This document shows positions 40,680 through 49,497 of a DNA stretch of 64,000 nucleotides, piece after piece. Under the pieces are notes generated by a model. That model was not told the DNA's origin, did no database searches, and saw nothing but the letters and a program-made list of their open reading frames with translations. Source of the stretch: Thermococcus cleftensis (lineage in GTDB: Archaea; Methanobacteriota_B; Thermococci; Thermococcales; Thermococcaceae); contig NC_018015.1 of the NCBI RefSeq assembly GCF_000265525.1, positions 1,276,322 to 1,340,321 of the forward strand, given 5' to 3'. Made by a program: the position numbers and the translations under genes. Every line of letters begins with the position of its first letter. The stretch's first letter is position 1.

Positions 40680-41483
40680 ATGAACATGGTGACCCTGAAA
40701 CCTCTAAACGAACTCGTCTCCCTGAAGGGGAGAAGGGCACTCATAACCGGGGCCGCTTCAGGGATAGGCCGCGCGGCGGCGATTAGATTTGCCGAGGCCG
40801 GGGCGGATTTAGAACTCGTGGATCTCAACGAGTCCGGGCTGGAGGAGACGAAGGCCCTCGCGGAGGAGTTCGGGGTGAGCGTTAGCACCCACCGCGTTGA
40901 CCTCTCCAGGAAAATTGAGATAGACGCGCTCTGGAAGGAATTGGAGGGCAACGAGCCGGACATACTCGTCAACAACGCCGGCGTCTACTGGTTCAGGGAC
41001 TTCACGGAGGTCGATGAGGGCTTCTACGAAAAGGTCATGGAGATAAACCTCCACTCCGTCTTCTGGATGTGCCAGCACTTCGTCAGGGCGCGAAAGGATA
41101 AAGGCGGCGTCATCATCAACGTCAGCTCGATAGAGGCGTTCCTGCCCTTCGCGAGGGGCCTTGCCCACTACGACGCGGCCAAGCTTGGCGTTGTGGCGCT
41201 GACGAGGGCGATAGCGAGGGACTACGGGAAGAAAATCAGGGCGAACGTTATAGTCCCCGGTGGGATAGAGACCGAGGGCGTGAAGAGGCTCAAGAAGGAG
41301 GCGATAATGAAGCTCGACGTGGAGAAGATAAGCATATCCTTCAACTTCAACGCGCGCCTCCCGATGGGCCGCTTCGGTCAGCCGGACGAGGTGGCGAGGG
41401 TGATGCTCTTCCTCGCGAGCGACCTTGCCAGCTATATCAACGGAGCCGTGATCCCCGTGGACGGCGGCTTTCTCTCAACCTAG
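40680..41483 (+). CDS. Short-chain dehydrogenase/reductase (SDR)
   Basis: A 267-residue classical SDR: GAASGIGRAAA (cofactor loop), NNAG, the catalytic Ser in INVSS, and the YDAAK Tyr-Lys pair, followed by VIVPGGIETEG. The Asp after the second strand (LELVDLN) favours NAD(H). The substrate is not assignable. A TATA box (AAGTTTATCGG) lies about 25 bases before ATG 40680, with no ribosome site, so the gene is probably leaderless; ATG 40686 is the alternative. The 3' end overlaps the convergent UPF0282 gene by nine bases. Confidence 0.85.
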   Translation: MNMVTLKPLNELVSLKGRRALITGAASGIGRAAAIRFAEAGADLELVDLNESGLEETKALAEEFGVSVSTHRVDLSRKIEIDALWKELEGNEPDILVNNAGVYWFRDFTEVDEGFYEKVMEINLHSVFWMCQHFVRARKDKGGVIINVSSIEAFLPFARGLAHYDAAKLGVVALTRAIARDYGKKIRANVIVPGGIETEGVKRLKKEAIMKLDVEKISISFNFNARLPMGRFGQPDEVARVMLFLASDLASYINGAVIPVDGGFLST

Positions 41484-42377
41484 CCTGAAGGGCAGTTCCA
41501 CCTTTTCGCCCCCTTCCCTTTTGTGAAGCTCCCTCCTGTAGGCTTCTAGCGGCCTGTCCTCGACCTTCAGGTAGGCGGCGAAGGTCTTGGGCCTCTCCTC
41601 CAGCTCGTCGAAAAAGCGCGGGTAGTTCCTGTCCCTCACTATGTGATGGTCGAGGATTATCTCCGCCCCTGTTTCGCGGATTATCTCGTTGAGGTTTTTA
41701 ATGCCCGCCTCCCAGCTTCCCTCGGCGCGCTTACCGAGGTATGTCGGCGGGCCACCGGTTACGAGCAGGTCTGGAACTTTCTCGATTATCCACTCCACCG
41801 CTTTTCTGTTGAGGAGCTGAATATCGCTCGCGTGGATTACTCTCTCAGAGCCGTCGTCAATGAGCGTCATCACAACGAAGCCGAGCCTGGAACCTTCGCT
41901 CCCGTGGGGAACCGCCGGTGAGAACTCAAGCCTAACCCCGCCGAGGTCAAATTTTCTCCCGTCCGCGAACTCTATCTTCTCTGCTATCGGCTCCGCCTTC
42001 TTGAGGAAGGCCCAGGCGCGCTTTCTCTGGCTGAAGTTGATGTTTTCTTTAGGGTGCTTGATGAAGAGGAGCTTTCCCGAGTAGATTTCTTTGGCATACT
42101 CCTCGCTCGAGCTCTCGTAGAGACCCTCGAAGAAGGGCGTGTGGTGGTCGTAGTGGTAGTGAGAGATGGTCACCACGTCCGCTTTCCTCGCGTAGCCCTG
42201 GAGCTTCCTCCTCATTTTCTGGAGGGTTTCAAGCTCTATCTTAGCCGGCGGCAGGCCGTAGCGCTTCGGCCCGAGGGCCACACCGGGGTCGATGAGGATT
42301 TTTATTCCTCTGGCCTCTACAAACGTTGCCAGGCTCCTCACGCCGAGGCTTTCTGACGCGAGTGGAACAACTCTCAT
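41475..42377 (-). CDS. UPF0282 metallo-beta-lactamase-fold protein
   Basis: A 300-residue MBL-fold protein. Metal motifs: ISHYHYDHHTPF near residue 75, a later AVPHG and HASDIQL, and the C-terminal LDHH. This set defines the archaeal UPF0282 family, which has no proven function. ATG 42377 starts VVPLASESLGVRSLATFVEA like other members. The upstream ATG (42389) would lie at or before the predicted transcription start, 22-25 bases from the TATA element at 42407-42415, so it is less likely. Confidence 0.87.
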   Translation of the reverse strand: MRVVPLASESLGVRSLATFVEARGIKILIDPGVALGPKRYGLPPAKIELETLQKMRRKLQGYARKADVVTISHYHYDHHTPFFEGLYESSSEEYAKEIYSGKLLFIKHPKENINFSQRKRAWAFLKKAEPIAEKIEFADGRKFDLGGVRLEFSPAVPHGSEGSRLGFVVMTLIDDGSERVIHASDIQLLNRKAVEWIIEKVPDLLVTGGPPTYLGKRAEGSWEAGIKNLNEIIRETGAEIILDHHIVRDRNYPRFFDELEERPKTFAAYLKVEDRPLEAYRRELHKREGGEKVELPFRLG

Positions 42378-42406
42378 GGCTCTTCCCATGAACTTTCAGA
42401 CTAAAC

Positions 42407-42415
42407 CTTAATAAG
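42407..42415. promoter_or_regulatory. Two-way TATA element (UPF0282 gene and C/D sRNA)
   Basis: CTTAATAAG reads nearly the same on both strands. On the minus strand it places the UPF0282 start near 42385; on the plus strand it places a start near 42436, directly before the C box of the sRNA. One element may serve both. Confidence 0.45.
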
Positions 42416-42437
42416 CCATACCCGTTAGTGAAGGTTG

Positions 42438-42496
42438 ACCGATGAAGAGTGTCATCCCTCCTGATGCCAAGATGATGACATTATCCCCACCTGAGG
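42438..42496 (+). ncRNA. C/D box methylation guide sRNA with two 23S targets
   Basis: All four boxes are present with canonical spacing: C box GATGAAGA (42441-42448), 12-nt guide, D' box CTGA (42461-42464), 7-nt linker, C' box ATGATGA (42472-42478), 12-nt guide, D box CTGA (42491-42494). The D' guide pairs over 10 contiguous bases with 23S at 8794-8803, and the D guide over 9 with 8816-8824 in the peptidyl-transferase region. The fifth-base rule predicts 2'-O-methylation at G8797 and G8819. The sRNA would be used by fibrillarin, Nop5 and L7Ae. Its 3' end abuts the ribosome site of the next gene. Confidence 0.85.
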
Positions 42497-42503
42497 TGGT
42501 CCC

Positions 42504-42968
42504 ATGCTTGGTTTCTTCAGGAAAAAGAAGAAGGAAACCTACGGGCCGCTCGTCTACCTGAGCGAGCCCACGATACTCTACCACACCCGCACTGAGAAGG
42601 CCATTCTTGAGATACTCGAGGAGAAGCTCGGCTCCAACAACTTCGTGGTTCCCTCCGACTACGGTCTCAGGACAACCGACCACATGATTCCAGATGCCGA
42701 GATATTCGTGGCCATAGCGATAGTCGGGAAGTTCACCTCCCTCGTCGTCAGGGAGATTGAGATGGCCAAAAAGCACGGAAAGAAAATCTACACCCTCGAC
42801 GTGGCCAGAAAGGGCGATGAGATACTCTACCTCTTCGAGGAGGGAATCCCCGAGAGGATAGAGTGGCTAACGCCGGAGGAAACCCAGGAACTCTACGCGG
42901 CCTTCCGCGGCGAGGACTTCTCGGGATTCATGAAGTTCTTCTTCGGAGACAGAAAAAGACAGTGGTGA
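42504..42968 (+). CDS. Conserved hypothetical protein (154 aa), Rossmann-like
   Basis: No named family recognised. After a basic N-terminus (FFRKKKKE), the soluble product has alternating strands and helices, with PDAEIFVAIAIVGKFTSLVVREIEMAKKHGKKIYTLD in the middle. That arrangement of acidic-loop strand, helix, then GKKIYTLD strand is like nucleoside 2-deoxyribosyltransferase or TIR-type folds; this is only a fold-level guess. GGTGGTCCC precedes ATG 42504, and the ribosome site directly follows the D box of the sRNA. It converges on the Nfn large subunit. Confidence 0.6.
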   Translation: MLGFFRKKKKETYGPLVYLSEPTILYHTRTEKAILEILEEKLGSNNFVVPSDYGLRTTDHMIPDAEIFVAIAIVGKFTSLVVREIEMAKKHGKKIYTLDVARKGDEILYLFEEGIPERIEWLTPEETQELYAAFRGEDFSGFMKFFFGDRKRQW

Positions 42969-42983
42969 AAAAAAGAAAAGAAC

Positions 42984-44417
<1,434 letters not shown>

Positions 44418-45260
44418 TCAGACCACCCCCTTGGATTCGAGGTAGTGCTTCTTTGCAATCTCCTGCTCGCGAACGAAGCGGGAGTCGCGCCTTATGACGT
44501 CGTCCCAGTCCACCTTGTGGGCGTCGAACATCGGGCCATCCCGGCAGGCGAACTTTATCTCGCCGTCGTAGAGTATCCTGCAGGAACCGCACATACCGGT
44601 TCCGTCCACCATTATCTGCCTTACCGTGACGATTGTTGGGATTCCGTACTCCTTCGTAAGCTCAGCCAGCTTCTTGAGCGACCCCAGCTTTCCACCGCCA
44701 AAGACTATGTCCACCTTATCCTTCTCGATGAGCTCCTTCAGAACGTCGAGGTAGTGCCCCTTGATTCCGCGCGAGCCGTCCTCCGTGGTGAGGTAGTGCT
44801 CGTCCGCGACGGGCTTCGCCAGGAACTTCTCCGGGTAGGAGTGGGCTTTGTCCTCGAAGGTCTGAATCGAGATGGTGTAGTTACCCGCCTCCTTCATGGC
44901 CTTGAGCGTGGCGTAGTTCTCCGCCTGGCCGCAGACTGCGTCGGAGACGAAGACGACGTTTCCGTAGTGCTTGACCTCGATCGGCGTTCCGAGCGGTCCC
45001 GCAACGGCGTAGAGGGAGTCTCCAACGTCGAAGTTGTCCCAGAGGTCGAAGGTGGTCTTCCCGTGCCTCCTGATGAACATGCCTATCCTTCCGGTCTCCC
45101 TGTCGGCATAGTAGATGGACATGGGAATCCTTTCGCCCTTCTCATGTATCATCAAAACGACAAACTGGCCCGGTTTCCAGGCTCTTGCCACGTGCGGTGC
45201 CTCGACCTCCATGAAGAAGTCCCTAACGTCGAGTTCTTCTTTGGCAGTTATCCGGTACAT
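44418..45260 (-). CDS. Nfn small subunit (ferredoxin-NADP reductase-like; sulfide dehydrogenase beta)
   Basis: A 280-residue FNR-like protein: an N-terminal FAD barrel (PGQFVVLMIHEKGERIPMSI), a nucleotide domain, and a C-terminal [2Fe-2S] site MCGSCRILYDGEIKFACRDG with an Asp (DGTGMCGSC) that can act as fourth ligand in this family. It pairs with the downstream large subunit, whose start follows the stop directly. ATG 45260 has GGTGATGCATCC before it. A TATA box (CTATATAAAAG) lies upstream and beyond it GTTGAGAAC, a match to the core of the SurR motif. Confidence 0.9.
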   Translation of the reverse strand: MYRITAKEELDVRDFFMEVEAPHVARAWKPGQFVVLMIHEKGERIPMSIYYADRETGRIGMFIRRHGKTTFDLWDNFDVGDSLYAVAGPLGTPIEVKHYGNVVFVSDAVCGQAENYATLKAMKEAGNYTISIQTFEDKAHSYPEKFLAKPVADEHYLTTEDGSRGIKGHYLDVLKELIEKDKVDIVFGGGKLGSLKKLAELTKEYGIPTIVTVRQIMVDGTGMCGSCRILYDGEIKFACRDGPMFDAHKVDWDDVIRRDSRFVREQEIAKKHYLESKGVV

Positions 45261-45318
45261 GGATGCATCACCTTGAGCATTTGTTCAAGTTTGTTCACTT
45301 TTGGTTTAGGACGAGTGG

Positions 45319-45331
45319 CTTTTATATAGAT
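45319..45331 (-). promoter_or_regulatory. TATA box of the Nfn operon
   Basis: ATCTATATAAAAG on the minus strand, about 60 bases before the small-subunit start. A clear match to the archaeal consensus. Confidence 0.6.
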
Positions 45332-45345
45332 TTTTTAAACCAAAG

Positions 45346-45354
45346 GTTGAGAAC
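45346..45354. promoter_or_regulatory. SurR-like core motif upstream of Nfn
   Basis: GTTGAGAAC fits GTTn3AAC, the core of the redox regulator SurR site in Thermococcales. It lies upstream of the Nfn TATA box, a position compatible with activation. Only six bases are fixed, so chance occurrence is possible. Confidence 0.3.
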
Positions 45355-45439
45355 GGCGGTACCTGAAGGACGGCGTATAAGCCCCGTGCCGGGAGAAAGG
45401 CTTTTTACGCCCCGACCCCAAGTAACCGGGGGGATAAAA

Positions 45440-46222
45440 ATGGTCGAAATACCCAAGAGCCACCCGCGCTACTGGAGCCTGTACTACCGGGAGAAGATCA
45501 TCGAGGGCATGGAGAAGGGGATGACCGCGAAGGCCGGACTGATAGCCCACGGCCGCGGTGAGGCCTTTGACTACCTCATCGGGGAGAAGACGATAGAACC
45601 CGCCGAGAGGGCCATGCGCGCCGCCGTCGCGAAGCTTCTCCTGGCGAAGCACACCGTCGTTTCCGTAAACGGCAACGTCGCGGCCCTTGTTCCAGAGGAG
45701 ACGGTGGAGCTGGCAAGAGCCCTAAACGCCAAGCTAGAGATAAACCTCTTCTACCGAACCGAGGAGCGCGTTAGAGCCATAGCGGAGGAGCTCAGAAAGC
45801 ACGGGGCGGAGGAGATACTCGGGATAAACCCGACCAAAAGAATCCCCGGCCTTGAGCACGAGAGGGGGAAGGTTGACGAAAACGGCATCTGGAAGGCTGA
45901 CGTTGTTCTCGTCCCGCTTGAGGACGGTGACAGGACGGAGGCCCTCGTGAGAATGGGCAAGTTCGTGATAACGGTGGATCTAAACCCCCTCTCGCGGAGC
46001 GCCAGAATGGCGGACATAACGATAGTAGACAACGTAGTTAGGGCGTACCCCAGAATGACCGAGCTGGCGAGGGAGATGAAGGATTACAGTCGGGAGGAGC
46101 TTCTCGGCATACTTGAGGAGTATGACAACGGCAAGACCCTGAGCGACGTTCTCCTTCACATGAGGGACCGGCTAACCCGACTTGCAGGCGAGGGAATCTG
46201 GAGAAGGAAGGAGCTCGAGTGA
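45440..46222 (+). CDS. 4-phosphopantoate--beta-alanine ligase (phosphopantothenate synthetase)
   Basis: The archaeal enzyme that joins 4-phosphopantoate and beta-alanine using ATP in coenzyme A synthesis, replacing bacterial PanC after pantoate kinase. The 260-residue product contains IPKSHPRYWSLYYREKI, GLIAHGRGEAFDYLIGE, AALVPEETVELA, INPTKRIPGLEHERGKVD and ITVDLNPLSRSARMADITIVDN, all conserved in this family. ATG 45440 follows GGGGGGATAAA; the open frame reaching back to 45263 is promoter sequence. It abuts the convergent HTH gene with no spacer. Confidence 0.93.
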   Translation: MVEIPKSHPRYWSLYYREKIIEGMEKGMTAKAGLIAHGRGEAFDYLIGEKTIEPAERAMRAAVAKLLLAKHTVVSVNGNVAALVPEETVELARALNAKLEINLFYRTEERVRAIAEELRKHGAEEILGINPTKRIPGLEHERGKVDENGIWKADVVLVPLEDGDRTEALVRMGKFVITVDLNPLSRSARMADITIVDNVVRAYPRMTELAREMKDYSREELLGILEEYDNGKTLSDVLLHMRDRLTRLAGEGIWRRKELE

Positions 46223-46954
46223 TCACAGCTCCTTTTCAGTCTTTTCCACCAGCCTCCTGAGGCCGGTTATGAGCTCGGTCTCGCTCGCAACGTTGGAAAC
46301 CACCAGCGGGACCCTTTCACGCTCGGCCAGCTTGACCGCGAGCTCGTCGAGCTTCTTTACGCCGTGGAGAACAACCACCGCCGGCTTGAGGCCCTGGACG
46401 CGGACCGCTATCATTGGGCTTCTCCCAGTAGTGACCTTGGTGAATATCAGCGCCCGCTCCGTCGTCCAGCCGTAGAGCTTGAGGAACTCTTCACTGCTCA
46501 TCTCGAGGATCGCCCTTATGCTATCAACGACGGTGTAGCCGTAGATGCGCCTGTCGAGAAGGTGTATGTTGGCGACTACTTCCCCCTTGATAGCATTCAC
46601 GAGGTCCTTTATGGTTATCGGGAGCGCAAACTCCCTGATGTCAAGTATAGCGCTCGTTGGTAGCTCACTACCGATGGTCTTGCTGAAGGCCCTAATGACG
46701 TTTCCCCCGCGCTTTTCGTCTATCTCAAGGAGCGCTTCAACGAACTTCCTAATGGTAGATGCTCCAGGACTCTTTCTCCTTCCGCCTTCGTAGTCGCTTA
46801 TGACCGAAGAAGAGACGCCGAGGTATTCGGCCAGCTCTGTCTGGCTGATTCCGAATATCTCGCGCCATTTGCGCATTGTCTTGCCGGGGTCTGAGGAAAG
46901 GGTTATTTCCCCCGCTATCCTCTTTGCCAGAGCTTCTTTTTCCTTTTCAAGCAT
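46223..46954 (-). CDS. HTH (XRE-like) transcriptional regulator with C-terminal sensor domain
   Basis: A 243-residue regulator. Residues 25-75 form a Cro/C1-type helix-turn-helix (GISQTELAEYLGVSSSVISDYEGGRRKSPG); residues 95-243 form an alpha-beta domain of the archaeal COG1709 type whose ligand is unknown. The TATA element (TTATAACG, minus strand, about 46974-46982) lies 20-25 bases before ATG 46954 and no ribosome site is seen, so the transcript is probably leaderless. Autoregulation is plausible but not shown. Confidence 0.82.
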   Translation of the reverse strand: MLEKEKEALAKRIAGEITLSSDPGKTMRKWREIFGISQTELAEYLGVSSSVISDYEGGRRKSPGASTIRKFVEALLEIDEKRGGNVIRAFSKTIGSELPTSAILDIREFALPITIKDLVNAIKGEVVANIHLLDRRIYGYTVVDSIRAILEMSSEEFLKLYGWTTERALIFTKVTTGRSPMIAVRVQGLKPAVVVLHGVKKLDELAVKLAERERVPLVVSNVASETELITGLRRLVEKTEKEL

Positions 46955-46985
46955 AGTGGAGGATATTCGTCAATCGTTATAAGCT

Positions 46986-47400
46986 TTTCGGCAATTGCCT
47001 AACCCTTTCCTGCCTGGATCATATAAAACAGGTAATCTGGGGGAGACAACTTTGCATTTCAAAACATGCACCTCCACTTCTGCCAGCGCTTGCGAAGGGA
47101 GCTTTTGGAAAAAAGCTTGACCAAAAGTTCGTAGCTCTCCGTCGAAAAGCCCAGCAGGGGAGGATTTTACCCATTAAATGCCATCTTCCAGAAGAGAACA
47201 CGTTAGGTAAGCCCCGATAAGGTGTTTACTCTCCTCCTGACGCCCGAAGGGCGTCGATTTAAAGGTTAAACCCACACCAAAGAAGCACTTTGAAAAGTTC
47301 CACCTCAAAAACAGTCACTCAAAGAGAAAATCACTCAAAATTGTAGCTTTCAAGAAGAGCTACGAACTTGATCAAACTTCGCGCAGGCGAAGTTTGTAAC
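46986..47400. repeat. Repeat-rich, gene-free spacer before tRNA-Val
   Basis: About 415 bases with no convincing gene. It contains a hairpin-like GCTTTTGG...CCAAAAG (47101-47127), an inverted pair GTTCGTAGCTCT (47127-47138) / AGAGCTACGAAC (47356-47367) enclosing about 217 bases, the hairpin GACGCCCGAAGGGCGTC (47239-47255), and the tRNA-linked hairpin at 47373-47396. The ends look like decayed terminal repeats. A short minus-strand open frame (47019-47201) lacks a ribosome site. Confidence 0.5.
47373..47396 (-). repeat. Hairpin after tRNA-Val, shared with tRNA-Arg
   Basis: Perfect 10-bp stem CAAACTTCGC/GCGAAGTTTG with a 4-nt loop, located five bases after the tRNA CCA on the minus strand. The block 47369-47403 matches the one after tRNA-Arg with one base difference. 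Confidence 0.75.
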
Positions 47401-47478
47401 TGGTGGGCCCGCGGGGCTTCGAACCCCGGACCTCCGCCTCGTGAGGGCGGCGTCATAACCAGACTAGACCACGGGCCC
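47401..47478 (-). tRNA. tRNA-Val (CAC)
   Basis: Minus strand: acceptor GGGCCCG/CGGGCCC, anticodon arm CCGCC-CTCACGA-GGCGG (anticodon CAC), T-arm CGGGGTTCGAAGCCCCG, discriminator A and encoded CCA. Confidence 0.95.
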
Positions 47479-47520
47479 GTCCCGGCAATAGTGGGGGGAG
47501 GGGGAAATATAAAGCTTTCG

Positions 47521-48315
47521 CTAGACCGTCTCCAGTATCTCCTTAGGTGCCCCCGCGAACTCCACCAGATACTCCGCCTCAACGATGTGGAGCCTGCCCG
47601 GAACGACCATTACGTGGGGCTGTCTCCCAAAGTCCTCCATTAGCATATCCTTCACATAGCCTGCCCTGAGGGTCGGACTGAGCGAACCGGCTCTAGCCAG
47701 GATGACAACGAGCGTGTCCGGCGTGAAAACGTTTTCTTTTTTCATATCTTCCACCTGGAGGAGTATTTCCATCGCCTCGTTGGCCGTCATGTAGCGGTTC
47801 TGGTCTGCCTTTATGTCGAGAAACAGCATTGTGTGGAGACCGCGCTCTCGGTTTTCCCTTATCACGTCGTAGTGACTCGTGGGGAACCAGTTCTTCTCAG
47901 GGTAAGCCACTGTGGCGCTCTTCCCGAACTTGTATATTTGCAGTCCGGTTATCGCTATTGCGGAATAGATGCTTGGGGCGTGGATAACGTAGCTCTCGAT
48001 TCCAAGTTGCTTAGCCCTTATGCGCAGATCCGCATGGGTCGTTGCAACCATTGGATCACCGGCGGTGAGGAAGGCCACGTCCTTCTCCCTCGCCTCGCTT
48101 AGAACGATGCGCTCGAAGTGTAGCTCAACCTCCTCCCTACTGAGCCTCCTGATAGGCTTTCCAATGAGATTCTCAATCCTCTCGAGCGTTGTTCCGGCAA
48201 GAAGTGAGGTGTAGAACTCGGCAAAAACGAGGTCGCACTTCCTTGCCGCCTCCAGCCCCTTGAGCGTGATGTCTCTCTCGTCGTAAAGGCCCAGCCCTAT
48301 GAAGTAAATCGCCAT
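47521..48315 (-). CDS. dphB: Diphthine synthase
   Basis: Methylates the modified histidine of elongation factor 2 with SAM on the way to diphthamide. The 264-residue product is a tetrapyrrole-methylase-fold enzyme: IYFIGLGLYDERDITLKGLE at the N-terminus, FAEFYTS, FLTAGDPMVATTH (SAM site), HAPSIYSAI and VILARAGS. ATG 48315 follows GGTGAGTCGC; three codons further upstream are also open. It lies in a tRNA-rich stretch, between tRNA-Val and tRNA-Gly, all on the minus strand. Confidence 0.95.
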   Translation of the reverse strand: MAIYFIGLGLYDERDITLKGLEAARKCDLVFAEFYTSLLAGTTLERIENLIGKPIRRLSREEVELHFERIVLSEAREKDVAFLTAGDPMVATTHADLRIRAKQLGIESYVIHAPSIYSAIAITGLQIYKFGKSATVAYPEKNWFPTSHYDVIRENRERGLHTMLFLDIKADQNRYMTANEAMEILLQVEDMKKENVFTPDTLVVILARAGSLSPTLRAGYVKDMLMEDFGRQPHVMVVPGRLHIVEAEYLVEFAGAPKEILETV

Positions 48316-48391
48316 GCGACTCACCAGTTGGTCTTGGAGAAGACGCTTTTAAGCTTACTCCTGCCAGTGCTTGTACAAACAATGGCTGTTA

Positions 48392-48469
48392 TGGTGCGGT
48401 GGCCGGGATTTGAACCCGGGTCACCGGCTTGGAAGGCCGGTGTCCTAGACCAGGCTAGACTACCACCGC
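48392..48469 (-). tRNA. tRNA-Gly (TCC)
   Basis: Minus strand: acceptor GCGGTGG/CCACCGC, anticodon arm CCGGC-CTTCCAA-GCCGG (anticodon TCC), T-arm CCGGGTTCAAATCCCGG, encoded CCA. Eight bases separate it from tRNA-Phe, so the two are likely one transcript. Confidence 0.95.
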
Positions 48470-48477
48470 GCAGAAAG

Positions 48478-48554
48478 TGGTGGGGCGAGGGGGATTTGAA
48501 CCCCCGACACCCGGATCTTCAGTCCGGCGCTCTCCCAGGCTGAGCTACCGCCCC
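48478..48554 (-). tRNA. tRNA-Phe (GAA)
   Basis: Minus strand: acceptor GGGGCGG with TCGCCCC (last pair G-U), anticodon arm CCGGA-CTGAAGA-TCCGG (anticodon GAA), T-arm GGGGGTTCAAATCCCCC, encoded CCA. A TATA-like TTTATAAATC lies upstream (about 48580-48590). Confidence 0.95.
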
Positions 48555-48621
48555 ACGCCCAAAGATAAGGGCAAGGAAGAGATTTATAAATCTTGCGGTG
48601 GCGGGTGAACAGAGCTGAACA

Positions 48622-49494
48622 TTAGATCCTCGGCTCGACGGCGTAAACGGTTCTGTCCTCGCCGATTCCCTCGATCAACCCACGGTGCCTCCTGACGCAG
48701 CTTTCACACTCGCCGCAGTGTATCGGCTTTCCGTCCTCGGTGAAGCCCCTCGGCATGTAGCAGGAGTTGGAGTACTCGTACTTCGCGCCCAGCTCCTTCA
48801 AAAGCCTTGCTATTCCCTTCTTGTCGAGGTCTATGAGCGGTGCAACGACCCTCACATCGGCCATTGTGCCGTATTTCAGCATCTCGTTCATTCTCTCCAC
48901 GAACTCGGGCGTGTTGTCGGGGAATGTGGCCCCTTCCTCCGCGTTGAAGCCCACTACTATGTCCCCGCCGCCGAGCGCATCGAGGAGCGATGCGGCGACG
49001 CTTATCAGAACGACGTTCCTCGCTGGAACCCAGACGCTTTTTGCAGTTTCCTGGGCGACACTCATGTCCTCAAGCTCCTCCGCGGTAACCTTCGGTGTCT
49101 CCCCTCCGACGAGGGTAGTTCCCCTCAGCTTCGAGAACTCCTCCAGAAAGTCGAGGCGGACTATTTTGAGCGGAACGTCCAGCTCCTTCGAAAAGAACTC
49201 AGCAACTTTGTTAGTGACCCTCTCCTCGTTGCTCCCGTAGTTAATGACGAGCATTATAATCTCATCGTAGTTCCTCTTCGCCCAGTACAGGCATGCCGTC
49301 GAGTCAAGACCCCCCGAGAACAACACCACAGCGCGCTTCATTTTTCTCACCCCGCTCAAATCCGATTTTGATGGTTTAAAGTTTTCTGAGAGTTCGATGT
49401 CACTTGTGGCCTCGTTGAGAGCTTCTTCTGTGGCTTTCTCTATTTCTTCGGGGCTCAAATCCCCGCCCAACGAGATTGTTTCCCATTCTTTCAT
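48622..49494 (-). CDS. queC: 7-cyano-7-deazaguanine synthase QueC with unusual N-terminal extension
   Basis: QueC makes preQ0, the precursor of archaeosine in archaeal tRNA. The PP-loop FSGGLDSTA, the [14 protein letters not shown] segment and the zinc site (CYMPRG...CGECESC) are clear. A normal QueC would start at ATG 49341, with GGGGTGAGAAAA upstream (239 residues). The frame continues without stop to ATG 49494, itself behind GGAGGAG at the end of pyrD, adding 51 charged residues ([20 protein letters not shown]...). Either a fusion with a small protein or two nested starts is possible. The core assignment is firm; the extent is uncertain. Confidence 0.88.
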   Translation of the reverse strand: MKEWETISLGGDLSPEEIEKATEEALNEATSDIELSENFKPSKSDLSGVRKMKRAVVLFSGGLDSTACLYWAKRNYDEIIMLVINYGSNEERVTNKVAEFFSKELDVPLKIVRLDFLEEFSKLRGTTLVGGETPKVTAEELEDMSVAQETAKSVWVPARNVVLISVAASLLDALGGGDIVVGFNAEEGATFPDNTPEFVERMNEMLKYGTMADVRVVAPLIDLDKKGIARLLKELGAKYEYSNSCYMPRGFTEDGKPIHCGECESCVRRHRGLIEGIGEDRTVYAVEPRI

Positions 49495-49497
49495 GTT

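Noticed and set aside
47019-47201. 60-residue minus-strand frame in the repeat-rich spacer
   Set aside because: No ribosome site or TATA box; it covers the repeated hairpin sequence and looks non-coding.
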